A program made the position numbers and the translations under genes. DNA of 64,000 nt. Source: Paenibacillus silvestris (GTDB lineage: Bacteria; Bacillota; Bacilli; Paenibacillales; NBRC-103111). How positions within the stretch are numbered: the stretch's first letter is position 1; every line of letters begins with the position of its first letter. The DNA lies in the NCBI RefSeq assembly GCF_009882985.1, contig NZ_WTUZ01000017.1, positions 25,683-89,682 on the forward strand. The letters are read 5' to 3'. The notes under the pieces are model-generated. The model was not told the DNA's origin. It searched no databases and saw nothing but the letters and a program-made list of their open reading frames with translations. Shown here one piece after another: positions 52,762-61,735 of the stretch.

Positions 52762-53418
52762 TCATTTCTCTCGAAGCAGCAAAAGTTGTATCGAGCTTCG
52801 AAGCAGCGCTAGCATTCCTTCATGAAGCAAGCCCTCTATGTTATGAGCTGGCGTTAGACAGACCACTTTTCCGCTACCATAAGCGTGTGTCCAGCCACCA
52901 ATGGAGTCACCGTCTACAGAATGTGATCTAAGAAAAACGGTAGTATGCTCCTCATCACAATGAACGAAATAATGTTCATCCATAATGTCTAGCGATATTT
53001 CTCGGGATTGATCCGAAGGTAATGTGCCTTGATAACTGACCATTTGATGCTTCGATGGGTGAAATTCAAAATATCCTCGCAGCATTTGGACAAGTGCAGA
53101 TTCCGGCGGATAGGAAGCTAACCCTGAGTGCCAGGCAAGCAAACCACCGCCCCCTTCAACATAACGGGATATCGCTACCGAAACTTCTTCGGTTAACCAA
53201 TGCTTTACGTCCGCATCATTTGGGTTTAGTCTATCTTCTTTGAACAAGATTACAGCAGCAGGCGCCTCATCTAAACGTTGAACTAAATCTTGAGCAGAAA
53301 TGTACGCTAGCTGATATTGACCGCCTTCTGTAAGAGGTTCCAGCGCCAGGTTCAGAGCTGTTTGGATAGGTTTTTCAGCATGATAATAATCCCCAACGAT
53401 TGCATAGATGGTTTTCAT
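52762..53418 (-). CDS. ThuA-domain protein
   Basis: A 218-residue protein of the ThuA family (class I glutamine amidotransferase-like fold). Typical blocks are AVILFKEDRLNP, GGGLLAWHSGLASYP and the C-terminal GGWTHAYGSGKVVCLTPAHN. ThuA of rhizobia takes part in trehalose and sucrose catabolism via 3-keto sugars, and ThuA-like proteins recur in loci handling oxidised glycosides. The ATG follows GGAGGAATA. Last gene of the operon, 30 bases after the SDR. Confidence 0.87.
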   Translation of the reverse strand: MKTIYAIVGDYYHAEKPIQTALNLALEPLTEGGQYQLAYISAQDLVQRLDEAPAAVILFKEDRLNPNDADVKHWLTEEVSVAISRYVEGGGGLLAWHSGLASYPPESALVQMLRGYFEFHPSKHQMVSYQGTLPSDQSREISLDIMDEHYFVHCDEEHTTVFLRSHSVDGDSIGGWTHAYGSGKVVCLTPAHNIEGLLHEGMLALLRSSIQLLLLREK

Positions 53419-53448
53419 CCGTTGTATTCCTCCATAATCTGCAGCGTG

Positions 53449-54147
53449 CTAGATTGGCATCGGTTCACCTTTATAATTGATGAAAAAGTGATCTGGATCG
53501 ATCTCCTTTTTCATTTCCAGAATATCCATGATCCCCGTTGCGCTTTCCACTGGATCACCGGGCGCCTTATCACCGCCCATATCCGTCTTGATCCAACCGG
53601 GATGAAGTGCGAAGACACGTATTTCTCTGCCCTTTACATATTTTTTGAGCTGCTTAGAGAACATGTTGATGGCTGTTTTCGAGATTGCATAAGGATAATC
53701 ACCGCCATATGCATTAGACAAGCTGCCAGCTTCTGAAGAAATGTTGATGACAGCCCGCGAACTGCCACTGGGCATCAACGGTAGTAGATGCTTAATGATC
53801 CTCATCGGTCCAAACAAATTAATCTCAAAGCTCTGAGCAACGTCCTCCATCTGCAGTTCTTCAATAGAAACGCCTCTGCCCAGCAGTATGCCGGCATTAT
53901 TAATGATGGCATCTACCGACTGCCCTTTCGCAGTTAGCGAATTGGCTAAGCGATCAACCGTCTCTTCGCGGCATACATCTAGCTCTACCGCCTCAATCTG
54001 ACCAGGAAATCGATTTATCAAGTCCAGCAATTTCCCATCAGGATTTTCGGACCGAATTCCAGCAATAATCTCGTGTCCTCTTTGTGCAGCTTCTGCTGTC
54101 AGTTCATATCCAAGCCCACGGTTGGCACCGGTTATAACTATTTTCAT
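53449..54147 (-). CDS. SDR-family oxidoreductase of the second sugar locus
   Basis: A 232-residue classical SDR with VITGANRGLGYELTAE at the N-terminus, NNAG, AVINISSEAGSLSN and YPYAISKTAINMF supplying the catalytic Ser, Tyr and Lys. The ATG overlaps the stop of the VOC gene by four bases and is preceded by GGGGGCC, so expression is coupled. Probably oxidises or reduces a hydroxyl of the imported compound. Confidence 0.9.
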   Translation of the reverse strand: MKIVITGANRGLGYELTAEAAQRGHEIIAGIRSENPDGKLLDLINRFPGQIEAVELDVCREETVDRLANSLTAKGQSVDAIINNAGILLGRGVSIEELQMEDVAQSFEINLFGPMRIIKHLLPLMPSGSSRAVINISSEAGSLSNAYGGDYPYAISKTAINMFSKQLKKYVKGREIRVFALHPGWIKTDMGGDKAPGDPVESATGIMDILEMKKEIDPDHFFINYKGEPMPI

Positions 54148-54653
54148 ACATGGCCCCCTGACTGCGGCATGACAGGAGTATCCGTTGGAGCGCCAAGCTC
54201 CTGAAGGCCAAGCGTAACTCCGAGTTTAGCTATTGTATCAAAATAACTGTATCTCCCTTTGCCATATTCCCCCTTATGGGTTTGCGGGAATCCTTTACTT
54301 TCCACGAAATCGATATGCTGCTCAAAGCCGGGAATCGTGAACGTAATAAAATGAACACCCTGCCCATATTGCTGCTTAAATTCGTTCCAAGGCCCTGGTT
54401 CATCATAGGCCTCCAGCAGTTCTACAGTTACTGGGCCCATTTGCATATTGGCGATCTTGACTCTACCCGGTATGAAAGTTCCCCGATACCACGTATATCC
54501 GCTCTCTGAATGCTGCGGAACATGGTTCAGATCAGGAATGCGAATGACGGGCTTCTCACTACCAAACAATTCACAAAAGTGTTGACTCGCCTCTTCAATG
54601 TTGTCTACGATAATGCCGATTTTCATCAATTGATTATTTTCAATATGATCCAT
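54144..54653 (-). CDS. VOC family protein, second of a tandem pair
   Basis: A 169-residue vicinal oxygen chelate protein: MKIGIIVDNIEEASQHFCEL starts the first beta-alpha-beta unit, TVELLEAYDEPGPWNEFKQQ carries the metal Glu, and HFITFTIPGFEQHIDFVESK begins the second unit with its metal His. KGEYGKGRYSYFDT near the end is nearly identical to the other VOC protein's KGEYTGGRYAYIDT. ATG behind GAGGAGC. Possibly partner of the adjacent VOC in a heterodimer. Confidence 0.85.
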   Translation of the reverse strand: MDHIENNQLMKIGIIVDNIEEASQHFCELFGSEKPVIRIPDLNHVPQHSESGYTWYRGTFIPGRVKIANMQMGPVTVELLEAYDEPGPWNEFKQQYGQGVHFITFTIPGFEQHIDFVESKGFPQTHKGEYGKGRYSYFDTIAKLGVTLGLQELGAPTDTPVMPQSGGHV

Positions 54654-54674
54654 GTTTGATGCTCCTCGTAATCA

Positions 54675-55133
54675 TTATTTCTTATCGTTTTCCAATAGCT
54701 CAACAATAACTTTTAAGGTGTCAAACGTATCGATATAGGCGTATCTTCCACCGGTATACTCCCCTTTTTGCAGAAGAGGCATTTGATTACGTTCCAGTGT
54801 TGTGACTTTATCTCTCATTCCTTCAATCTTAAAGGCAATATGATGCGGACCTTCGCCGTGCTCATCCAAATATTCACGCCAAGTGCTAGGCTTCTCATCT
54901 GGCTCAATTAACTCCAATTGCAGCGAGCCCATATTGAAGAAGGCCAACTTTGCTCTGGCTTCCGAAGGCTCTCCTCTATACTCGGTCTGTGCCACATCTC
55001 TTGCACCAGTAAGGGACCAGCCTGGATTATTCACTCCAAAGAAGTCAGCATACGCCTGAGATGTTTTTTCAATATCATGAACTAAAATACCGATTTGCGT
55101 AATAAAATTAGTACCCAACAAGTTCTTTTCCAT
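54675..55133 (-). CDS. VOC family protein, first of a tandem pair
   Basis: A 152-residue VOC protein with ITQIGILVHDIEKTSQAYAD, LQLELIEPDEKPSTWREYLD and HHIAFKIEGMRDKVTTLERN, collinear with the next gene and clearly its paralogue. The metal-site pattern (His/Gln early, Glu, His, Glu) appears retained. ATG at 55133 with AAAGGAGC. It follows the Lpl-type permeases by 29 bases. Members of this subgroup include methylmalonyl-CoA epimerase-like proteins, but the sugar context argues for an epimerase, lyase or isomerase on a sugar derivative. Confidence 0.85.
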   Translation of the reverse strand: MEKNLLGTNFITQIGILVHDIEKTSQAYADFFGVNNPGWSLTGARDVAQTEYRGEPSEARAKLAFFNMGSLQLELIEPDEKPSTWREYLDEHGEGPHHIAFKIEGMRDKVTTLERNQMPLLQKGEYTGGRYAYIDTFDTLKVIVELLENDKK

Positions 55134-55161
55134 TTTTTTTAGCTCCTTTTATTTGCTTTTA

Positions 55162-56031
55162 TTAGCCCTTTACAGAGCCTAGCAGCATACCTTGATTGAA
55201 ATATTTTTGTAGAAAGGGATATACAACGAGCAGTGGAATTGCGGTGAATACAACCGCAGCCATGCGAACTGCCGGACTAAATTCAAGCCCTTCTTGTGTT
55301 GCTCCCATATTTTCACTTGGCTGTATCAGCATTTGACGAAGAAATACTTGGAGTGGCATTTTGTCAGCAGAAGTTAAATAAAGAATAGAGTTAAAATAGG
55401 AATTCCAATAATCAACCGTGTAAAAGAGCGTGAAGGTTGCTAAAACCGGCATCGAAAGTGGAAGCACTATTTTCCAAAGCAACTTGAATTCCGAACACCC
55501 GTCCATGCGTGCAGATTCTTCAATTTCACTTGGGAAGTTCTGAAATGAGCTGCGAATGACAATGAGATTGAATGGAACAATAGCACCTGTCAAAAACAAA
55601 GACCAGTAAGAATCAAGCAGGTTCAAACCTTTTACAAGCAGATATAGCGGTATAATGCCACCACTGAACAGCATCGTAAACAGAACCATGAAATTTAGCA
55701 CCTTGCGACCCTTTAACCATGATTTGGATAACCCATAGGCCATCAAAGTTGTGAGCACCATACTGATCGTCGTACCAACTACGGCAATAAAGACAGAGTT
55801 TTTAAAGGATGTCAGGAAGTTTTTATTTTCCATCAAGTAAGCATATGCATTTAATGTCCAAACTTTGGGTATTAGGAAAAAGCCTCGTGTTAAAATTTCC
55901 TGTTTGGTCGCAAAGGATGCAAAAACAACATACATAAATGGGATCAGTACGATAATTAAGACGAGAACCAGTAGCGAATAGACCACGGTTTGGTGTAGAG
56001 GATCTCTGCCTCTAAAATCATGCGACTTCAT
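55162..56031 (-). CDS. Carbohydrate ABC transporter permease (LplC/YtcP type)
   Basis: A 289-residue six-helix permease. The EAA loop is EIEESARMDGCSEFKLLWKI, and the N-terminal FASFATKQEILTRGFFLIPK and C-terminal FLQKYFNQGMLLGSVKG are typical of the LplC branch used with YtcQ/LplA-type binding proteins. It starts one base after the LplB-type stop behind GAGGAAGGGG. Confidence 0.93.
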   Translation of the reverse strand: MKSHDFRGRDPLHQTVVYSLLVLVLIIVLIPFMYVVFASFATKQEILTRGFFLIPKVWTLNAYAYLMENKNFLTSFKNSVFIAVVGTTISMVLTTLMAYGLSKSWLKGRKVLNFMVLFTMLFSGGIIPLYLLVKGLNLLDSYWSLFLTGAIVPFNLIVIRSSFQNFPSEIEESARMDGCSEFKLLWKIVLPLSMPVLATFTLFYTVDYWNSYFNSILYLTSADKMPLQVFLRQMLIQPSENMGATQEGLEFSPAVRMAAVVFTAIPLLVVYPFLQKYFNQGMLLGSVKG

Positions 56032-56032
56032 T

Positions 56033-56998
56033 TCAATAGACCCCTTCCTCCCCGATTTTCTTGGCTACACGGTTCACAATTAAGATTAAACTTAACCCAA
56101 TAAAAGATTTGAACAAGCCTACTGTCGTGGTATAGCTAAAGTCTCCCTGTAAGATGCCCACGCGGTATACGTAGGTATCAAAGACGTCAGATAATTGCAG
56201 GTTAGTTGGATTCTGCATCAGAAGGATGTGTTCGAAACTGGTATCCATTAAGTATCCTACTCGCAGAATGAATAAGATAATGATGGTTGTTCGTAATCCT
56301 GGCAGCGTAATATGCCACAATTGTCTCCATCTATCGGCGCCGTCGACGACTGCCGCTTCGTATAGAGTTGGATCTATGGATGCTAATGCCGCAAAGAAAA
56401 TGACAGCACTCCAACCCGCTTCCTTCCAAATGCTTTGCGAAACGTAGAGGAACCGGAAATAATCACTATCCGTTAATAAAGCAATTGGCGGAAAATCCCA
56501 GTTTACCAGTAGCTTGTTAATCCCCCCTTCTTGCACGGAGAACAAGAGAATGGTGAGACTTACGACGATAACCCAGGACAAAAAGTGAGGCACATAAATA
56601 ACGGTCTGCACAAGCTTTCGAAACCATTTCAATCGAACTTCATTAATAAGTAAGGCTAATACAATCGGTGCTGGAAAAAACAAAACTAAATTCATGCAGC
56701 TTAGCAACAATGTGTTTTGCAGAAGCTTCAGAAAGTCTTGTTCTCCGAATAGTTTTCGAAAATTATCCAAACCTACCCAATCACTCTTAAGAAATCCTTC
56801 AAAAGGATCAAATTGTTGGAAAGCAATGACGATTCCCGCCATCGGCATATATTTAAAAATAATAAAATAAATCAGCCCCGGAAGTATCATTAGGTAAAGC
56901 GGAATTCCCCTCTTCCAAGTACGGAGAGCGCTTCTGCGCTCAGTCGCTATCAATGATTGTGTTAACGGCTCTTTCCCTTTTAGACTGATCGCTTTCAT
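56033..56998 (-). CDS. Carbohydrate ABC transporter permease (LplB type)
   Basis: A 321-residue six-helix permease with the LplB start GIPLYLMILPGLIYFIIFKY followed by MPMAGIVIAFQQFDPFEGFL, and EAA loop TLYEAAVVDGADRWRQLWHI. Partner of the LplC-type gene. The ATG at 56998 follows AAAGGAAA, 38 bases downstream of the binding-protein stop. No ATPase gene is nearby, as usual for this class. Confidence 0.93.
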   Translation of the reverse strand: MKAISLKGKEPLTQSLIATERRSALRTWKRGIPLYLMILPGLIYFIIFKYMPMAGIVIAFQQFDPFEGFLKSDWVGLDNFRKLFGEQDFLKLLQNTLLLSCMNLVLFFPAPIVLALLINEVRLKWFRKLVQTVIYVPHFLSWVIVVSLTILLFSVQEGGINKLLVNWDFPPIALLTDSDYFRFLYVSQSIWKEAGWSAVIFFAALASIDPTLYEAAVVDGADRWRQLWHITLPGLRTTIIILFILRVGYLMDTSFEHILLMQNPTNLQLSDVFDTYVYRVGILQGDFSYTTTVGLFKSFIGLSLILIVNRVAKKIGEEGVY

Positions 56999-57036
56999 AA
57001 AAGCACTTTCCTTTCTACGAGCATGAGGTTCTTCTC

Positions 57037-58563
57037 TTATTTGCTAAGCTTATATTGTTCATTCATTTCCTCTATTATTTTGTTGCCACCGTCTTTCTTC
57101 CAAGCATCAACGGCTGCATCGATGGCATCAAGAGGTTTCTGTCCCATAATAATGGCCACCATCTCACCCATCAGCTTCTGATCCAAAGTAGCCCCGGATT
57201 TGGTATACGTTTCAGAGAATAGTCCAGCACCTTTGTCCTTAACCAGATATTTCTTATTTTCATCAAATAAGGCTTGAACCTTCTTCGGCTTTTCTTGATC
57301 CTCCCATGGTCTGACCGTATTTAGCGGATCAAATCGATGGAAAAACCAGAAGTTAATCAGCATAGGACGGTCCGCTTCGAAGGCAGGGAGAACCTCATAC
57401 TTATCACCGGTTTTTTTGTAGTGAATACCTTCAACTCCGTAAGTAATAAGGTTATGTCCCTCGTCTGTGACCATATAATCCATCAACGCCATAATGCGTT
57501 CCTGCTTCTTCTTATCGATTTTGGCATTAATGACCACTTTATTCGTTGTCGCGTAGGTTGTATTCCCTTGAAGTCCAGTAGGACCCTTCGGAGGTGCTAA
57601 CTGAAGTACTTCGGCTGTTGGCACAACCTTCTGGAGATTCGGCAAGCCAGTATCATAAATATTCGTCGCAGGAATATCTGTAAAACCAACCTTATTAGAC
57701 TCAAATTTAAAATCAGGATCCTGTTGTTTATTAATGGCAAAATCCTTATCCAAAAGTCCATCGGCATACATTTTATGTGTAAATGCTAAGAAGTCCTTTA
57801 ATTCCTTCGTTTGTGCCTGCCACGGAATAATTCCCCCGTCCGACTCCTTCCACCCATTGGCTAAGCCGAAAGCGAAGCGTAGAGGATCTGCCCCTCGCGT
57901 AAAGCTTCTGTTATTGGCTATGGCAAAGGAGTATCCCATGGTGTCATCCTTCCCGTTGCCATCAGGATCATTTTTCGTAAACGCTTTGGCCACTTCATAA
58001 AATTCATCAAGCGTTGTTGGTGGCTTTAAGTTCAGCTTTGTTAACCAATCCTTGCGGATCATCATCGTTTCCCGGTACTCCGGATTCCAATTGGGCAAAG
58101 CATAGGTTTTGCCTTTTGGATTTCCAATCGCAAGTGTCTCAGCATCCATCGTTTTCACCAGGTTCGGATACTTACTGAGCATAGGCGCTATATCGAGAAA
58201 GACGCCTTTATCACGCCATTTAAGAAACTCGGGGCTGTTAATACGAAATACATCAGGAAATGTATTGGAAGCAGCCATCACACCCAATTTTTCCGAGAAA
58301 TTATCGGCAGGGATCCATTGGATTTTCAAATCAATATTGAGTTTCTTATTTAATTCGTCGATAACTGGATGTTTATCTGACCAAGCGCCGCCTTCATAAG
58401 CGATTGACATCATATTAATGCTTATTTTTTCATTTTGCGTATCTGCGGTGTTTGATGCTGCCGGCGTTCCCGAGGCTTTCTTCTCGCCTTCGCTTGTTGA
58501 ACAACCTGCCATTAAGCTAGCTGAGATAGCAATTACTGCTGAAGACTTTATCCATTTTCTCAA
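57037..58563 (-). CDS. Extracellular sugar-binding lipoprotein (LplA/YtcQ type)
   Basis: A 508-residue lipoprotein with signal peptide MRKWIKSSAVIAISASLMAG and lipidation at C21, then the large LplA-type binding fold: NTFPDVFRINSPEFLKWRDK, GKTYALPNWNPEYRETMMIR, KDWLTKLNLKPPTTLDEFYE and a calcium-loop-like NDPDGNGKDDTMGY. Starts at TTG 58563 with AAGGGGGAA upstream. First transport gene of the operon, with a strong cre-like site 55 bases upstream. Confidence 0.93.
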   Translation of the reverse strand: MRKWIKSSAVIAISASLMAGCSTSEGEKKASGTPAASNTADTQNEKISINMMSIAYEGGAWSDKHPVIDELNKKLNIDLKIQWIPADNFSEKLGVMAASNTFPDVFRINSPEFLKWRDKGVFLDIAPMLSKYPNLVKTMDAETLAIGNPKGKTYALPNWNPEYRETMMIRKDWLTKLNLKPPTTLDEFYEVAKAFTKNDPDGNGKDDTMGYSFAIANNRSFTRGADPLRFAFGLANGWKESDGGIIPWQAQTKELKDFLAFTHKMYADGLLDKDFAINKQQDPDFKFESNKVGFTDIPATNIYDTGLPNLQKVVPTAEVLQLAPPKGPTGLQGNTTYATTNKVVINAKIDKKKQERIMALMDYMVTDEGHNLITYGVEGIHYKKTGDKYEVLPAFEADRPMLINFWFFHRFDPLNTVRPWEDQEKPKKVQALFDENKKYLVKDKGAGLFSETYTKSGATLDQKLMGEMVAIIMGQKPLDAIDAAVDAWKKDGGNKIIEEMNEQYKLSK

Positions 58564-58617
58564 GTCGATGTTCCCCCTTAATGAATGTGAATCTTACCTC
58601 TTTAACATAAAGCAATT

Positions 58618-58631
58618 AGTAAGCGATTACA
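58618..58631. promoter_or_regulatory. Candidate cre site upstream of the Lpl-type importer
   Basis: AGTAAGCGATTACA matches 13 of 14 cre positions. It lies between the histidine kinase stop and the binding-protein start, where an internal promoter under CcpA control would be expected. Confidence 0.5.
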
Positions 58632-58720
58632 TTATCAGATCTTACGATTTCATAACCAATCATAAACACTTCTTCTGATTCCTGTTCTAATCTTCTTTAG
58701 GACTATGAGAAACATACAAT

Positions 58721-60520
58721 CTATTCAAGATAAATGGGGATACGGATAGAAATGACGGTTCCCCTTCCGGTGAAGGAAGTTAACTTAACGCCATAATCAC
58801 TTCCATACTGTAAAACAAGTCTCGCATGAACATTAGCAATGCCAAGGGATTCCTGCTGAGCTTCGTCCTGGTCTAATGAAGCTGAAATTCCTTCTAGCTG
58901 ATCTTGAATACGTTCAAGCTCATTCTCTTCTATTCCCGGACCGTTGTCTGCCACCTCAATGACAAGATCCGAACCGTCATTGTAGGCACTAATAATCACA
59001 ACGCCAGCGCCACCTCTCGGTTCAATCGCATATTTGACGGCGTTTTCCACGAGGGGCTGTAGAATAAACTTCACCACCCGACAACTGATAAACTTATCAT
59101 TAACTAAGAATCGACTTTGAAAATGTTTAGGAAAACGAACATGAATGATTTCCAAATACTTGCGCAGCTGCTTTAGCTCATCTTCAAGCTTAACCTCCAT
59201 ATCCGTAAATTTGGCTGTGTATCTGTACACGTCTGATAAGTTGCGTGCCATTTTTTCAATTACCGGTACTTTCTCTAGATAGGCCATACTCGAAATAATA
59301 CCTAGGGTGTTGTACAGCAAATGAGGATTTATTTGATTTTGTAAAGCTTTAATCATCGCCTCCTTTTGTTTAAGCAAAGCTTGCATTTCTTTTATTTTCA
59401 GTCTTGAATTCGTAATCATTAGTTCATCTAAACGCTTTACCATGACATTAAAGCTATGGAACAGTTGTTGCAGCTCATCCTGTCCAGGCACGGGTTCAGT
59501 CTGTACACTTAGATTTCCCCTGGATACTTGTCTCATCAGGCCGCTTAGGTTCAGAATCGGATTGACGAAACGATTCGTTAATATCGGTACAATCCATACC
59601 ACAAGTAAAGTAATAATGCCGAGCACCCATAGCATGGAGATTCTTGCTGAGCTTAATCCCACAGCAACTTCGGCGAAAGGGACTAGCGAAACAATTCGCC
59701 AACCAGTTACGGATGATCGAGAGCTGCCGATTAAGTAATCAATTCCTCGAAACTTTTGAATGGACGTTTTTGTGTCCTTTGGAATTCTCAAAGCGGCGAG
59801 GTCCGTCTGAGACTGGGGAAGACCATTCCACTCTTCATTCGGGTGATAGACGATGGAATCATTGTCAGATACAATGAAGAAGGTCCCCGAGCCTCCCAAT
59901 TTTGAGACCTTAAACGATCGATCAATTTCCTCTAAGGAAATATCAACCGCGAGCGTCCCAATCAGATCAATCGTTTCTTTATTGTAGATAGGAAGCAGTA
60001 CCGACATGACTGGCCTTCCATATGCACCTTCATATTTAGCGATATGGGTAGGCAGAATGACAACATTTGATGTAGCAGCAACACCATACCAAGGCTCGTC
60101 TACAAAACGGTCGAGCTTACCGAAGTATTGTGCCATAGATACAATTTGATTAGATTTCGATATGAGAAACATGCCCTGTATTTCCGAATAATTCAGCGCG
60201 AGGTATCTTCTCATTTCCTTCTCAACGTTCTGTATGTCAGCATTCGTATAGCTTTCACTAGTGAGCCATTCCTGAACAACATCATTCTGGATCAATGAAT
60301 GTGTAGATTGTTTTAGTTGCTGATAATAATAATCCAAGTGATAATTTAACCGTGCTGTTGCTTCATTGGAGATGGAAAAAAACTCCTTCTCAGCCGCTTT
60401 ACTGTAGTAATAATTGGAAAGAAGGCCTAAGAGTAAAACCGAGAACACGCTTACACTAAGAAAAGCCAGCACCATTTTCTTTTTTATCGATAGTTTACGA
60501 ATCGAATTGTAAGCGATCAT
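58721..60520 (-). CDS. YesM-type sensor histidine kinase of the second locus
   Basis: A 599-residue membrane kinase: helix about 16-36, extracellular dCache-type sensor (about 40-285; DEPWYGVAATSNVVILPTHI, GTLAVDISLEEIDRSFKVSK), helix about 290-312, HAMP (VNPILNLSGLMRQVSRGNLS), His box KALQNQINPHLLYNTLGIIS and ATPase domain (VENAVKYAIEP, VADNGPGIEENE). The ATG overlaps the response-regulator stop by four bases. It senses the sugar brought in by the adjacent importer, by analogy. Confidence 0.93.
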   Translation of the reverse strand: MIAYNSIRKLSIKKKMVLAFLSVSVFSVLLLGLLSNYYYSKAAEKEFFSISNEATARLNYHLDYYYQQLKQSTHSLIQNDVVQEWLTSESYTNADIQNVEKEMRRYLALNYSEIQGMFLISKSNQIVSMAQYFGKLDRFVDEPWYGVAATSNVVILPTHIAKYEGAYGRPVMSVLLPIYNKETIDLIGTLAVDISLEEIDRSFKVSKLGGSGTFFIVSDNDSIVYHPNEEWNGLPQSQTDLAALRIPKDTKTSIQKFRGIDYLIGSSRSSVTGWRIVSLVPFAEVAVGLSSARISMLWVLGIITLLVVWIVPILTNRFVNPILNLSGLMRQVSRGNLSVQTEPVPGQDELQQLFHSFNVMVKRLDELMITNSRLKIKEMQALLKQKEAMIKALQNQINPHLLYNTLGIISSMAYLEKVPVIEKMARNLSDVYRYTAKFTDMEVKLEDELKQLRKYLEIIHVRFPKHFQSRFLVNDKFISCRVVKFILQPLVENAVKYAIEPRGGAGVVIISAYNDGSDLVIEVADNGPGIEENELERIQDQLEGISASLDQDEAQQESLGIANVHARLVLQYGSDYGVKLTSFTGRGTVISIRIPIYLE

Positions 60521-61530
60521 AGGCCTAATCGCTTTCTATATTCCACAGGAGTTAAGCTTACGATTTGCTTGAAAGTTCGATTAAAGTAAGGCAAAGAAGA
60601 GTACCCGACCATATCAGCTATTTCATAAATTTTTAAATCAGGTTCTTGCAAAAGTTCTTTGGCTTTGGTAACGCGCACCATATTCAGATAGTTTAAACAG
60701 GTTTGACCCGTTGTCTTCTTGAAAAGCATACTAAAATGAGAGACGCTCATATGAGCAAGATCTGCCATCTGGGCTAGAGAGAAATTTTCAAAGTAATGAA
60801 GCTCGATATACTCACTTACTCGTTTGATTGAGGACTTCACATTCTGATTCGTATATTGGGGGGAAATAAGCAGCCATTCCTCCATCAGCCCGGTAAAATG
60901 CTTAAGGATTCCTGCTTCATCTTCTGCAGTAAGTAATTTAATGGGGTGCTTAGGATTAACTGCCTGAAGTAAACCGTTTAATTTGGATGACAATATAGCC
61001 AGCATGCTTTTGCGCATACCTGGAGTGGTTACACGAAGCTTCAGAATAGAGGCTAATAACGATTTTAATTCCGTAAAAAGGGTCGTATTACTCAACTCGG
61101 ATAAATGTTCTACGAAATATTGAATACGCAGCACTCCTTCGTGAATTTCCGACATCCCTTCCAGTTTTTTGATCGATCTTTGCAGGGCTGCGTGCAATTC
61201 CTCTTCATCTACTGGTTTCAGCAAATATTCCGTTATACCGTAACGCATGACTTGTTTTGCATATTGAAAGTTGTCATAACCACTTACAATGATAGTAACC
61301 AAGGGCAGCTGCGCCTCATAAATTTGCTCACTTAACCAAATGCCATTTTTGTGGGGCATCATAATATCTGTAATGACAATACTAGGCCAGTGCTCCCGTA
61401 TGAAATCCCAAGCTTCTTCACCGCTACTAACCTCACCTGCCACACTAAAATGGGGGTTAAGCCTATCCACCATTTCGGCGATTGCATCACGAATCCATAG
61501 CTCATCTTCTGCTACTAGTACCTGAAACAT
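60517..61530 (-). CDS. YesN-type response regulator of the second locus
   Basis: A 337-residue response regulator: receiver domain with D55 in IVITDIMMPHKNGIWLSEQI and Lys in EYLLKPVDEEE, a short middle region (so shorter than the first locus' 532 residues), and AraC HTH motifs FSLAQMADLAHMSVSHFSML and KIYEIADMVGYSSLPYFNRT at the C-terminus. The ATG at 61530 follows AGGAGG; the TTG six bases earlier is part of the spacer. First gene of the operon, regulator before kinase, opposite to the order in the 44-48 kb system. Confidence 0.93.
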   Translation of the reverse strand: MFQVLVAEDELWIRDAIAEMVDRLNPHFSVAGEVSSGEEAWDFIREHWPSIVITDIMMPHKNGIWLSEQIYEAQLPLVTIIVSGYDNFQYAKQVMRYGITEYLLKPVDEEELHAALQRSIKKLEGMSEIHEGVLRIQYFVEHLSELSNTTLFTELKSLLASILKLRVTTPGMRKSMLAILSSKLNGLLQAVNPKHPIKLLTAEDEAGILKHFTGLMEEWLLISPQYTNQNVKSSIKRVSEYIELHYFENFSLAQMADLAHMSVSHFSMLFKKTTGQTCLNYLNMVRVTKAKELLQEPDLKIYEIADMVGYSSLPYFNRTFKQIVSLTPVEYRKRLGL

Positions 61531-61735
61531 AATCAACCTCCTATGTATTGTTCACAATGATATTCAGAAACTCACTTAATATTAGCTCGAGTGAATTAAA
61601 AATATTGTCGTATGAAGTCGAAAATTAAAATAACGAGGCTACCTTTATAAACTGCTTTCTTTTCATCGCCCAATCAACCTTCATCCATCATCCATATGAT
61701 TACATATCACAATGATTATGGAAAGGAAGACATTC

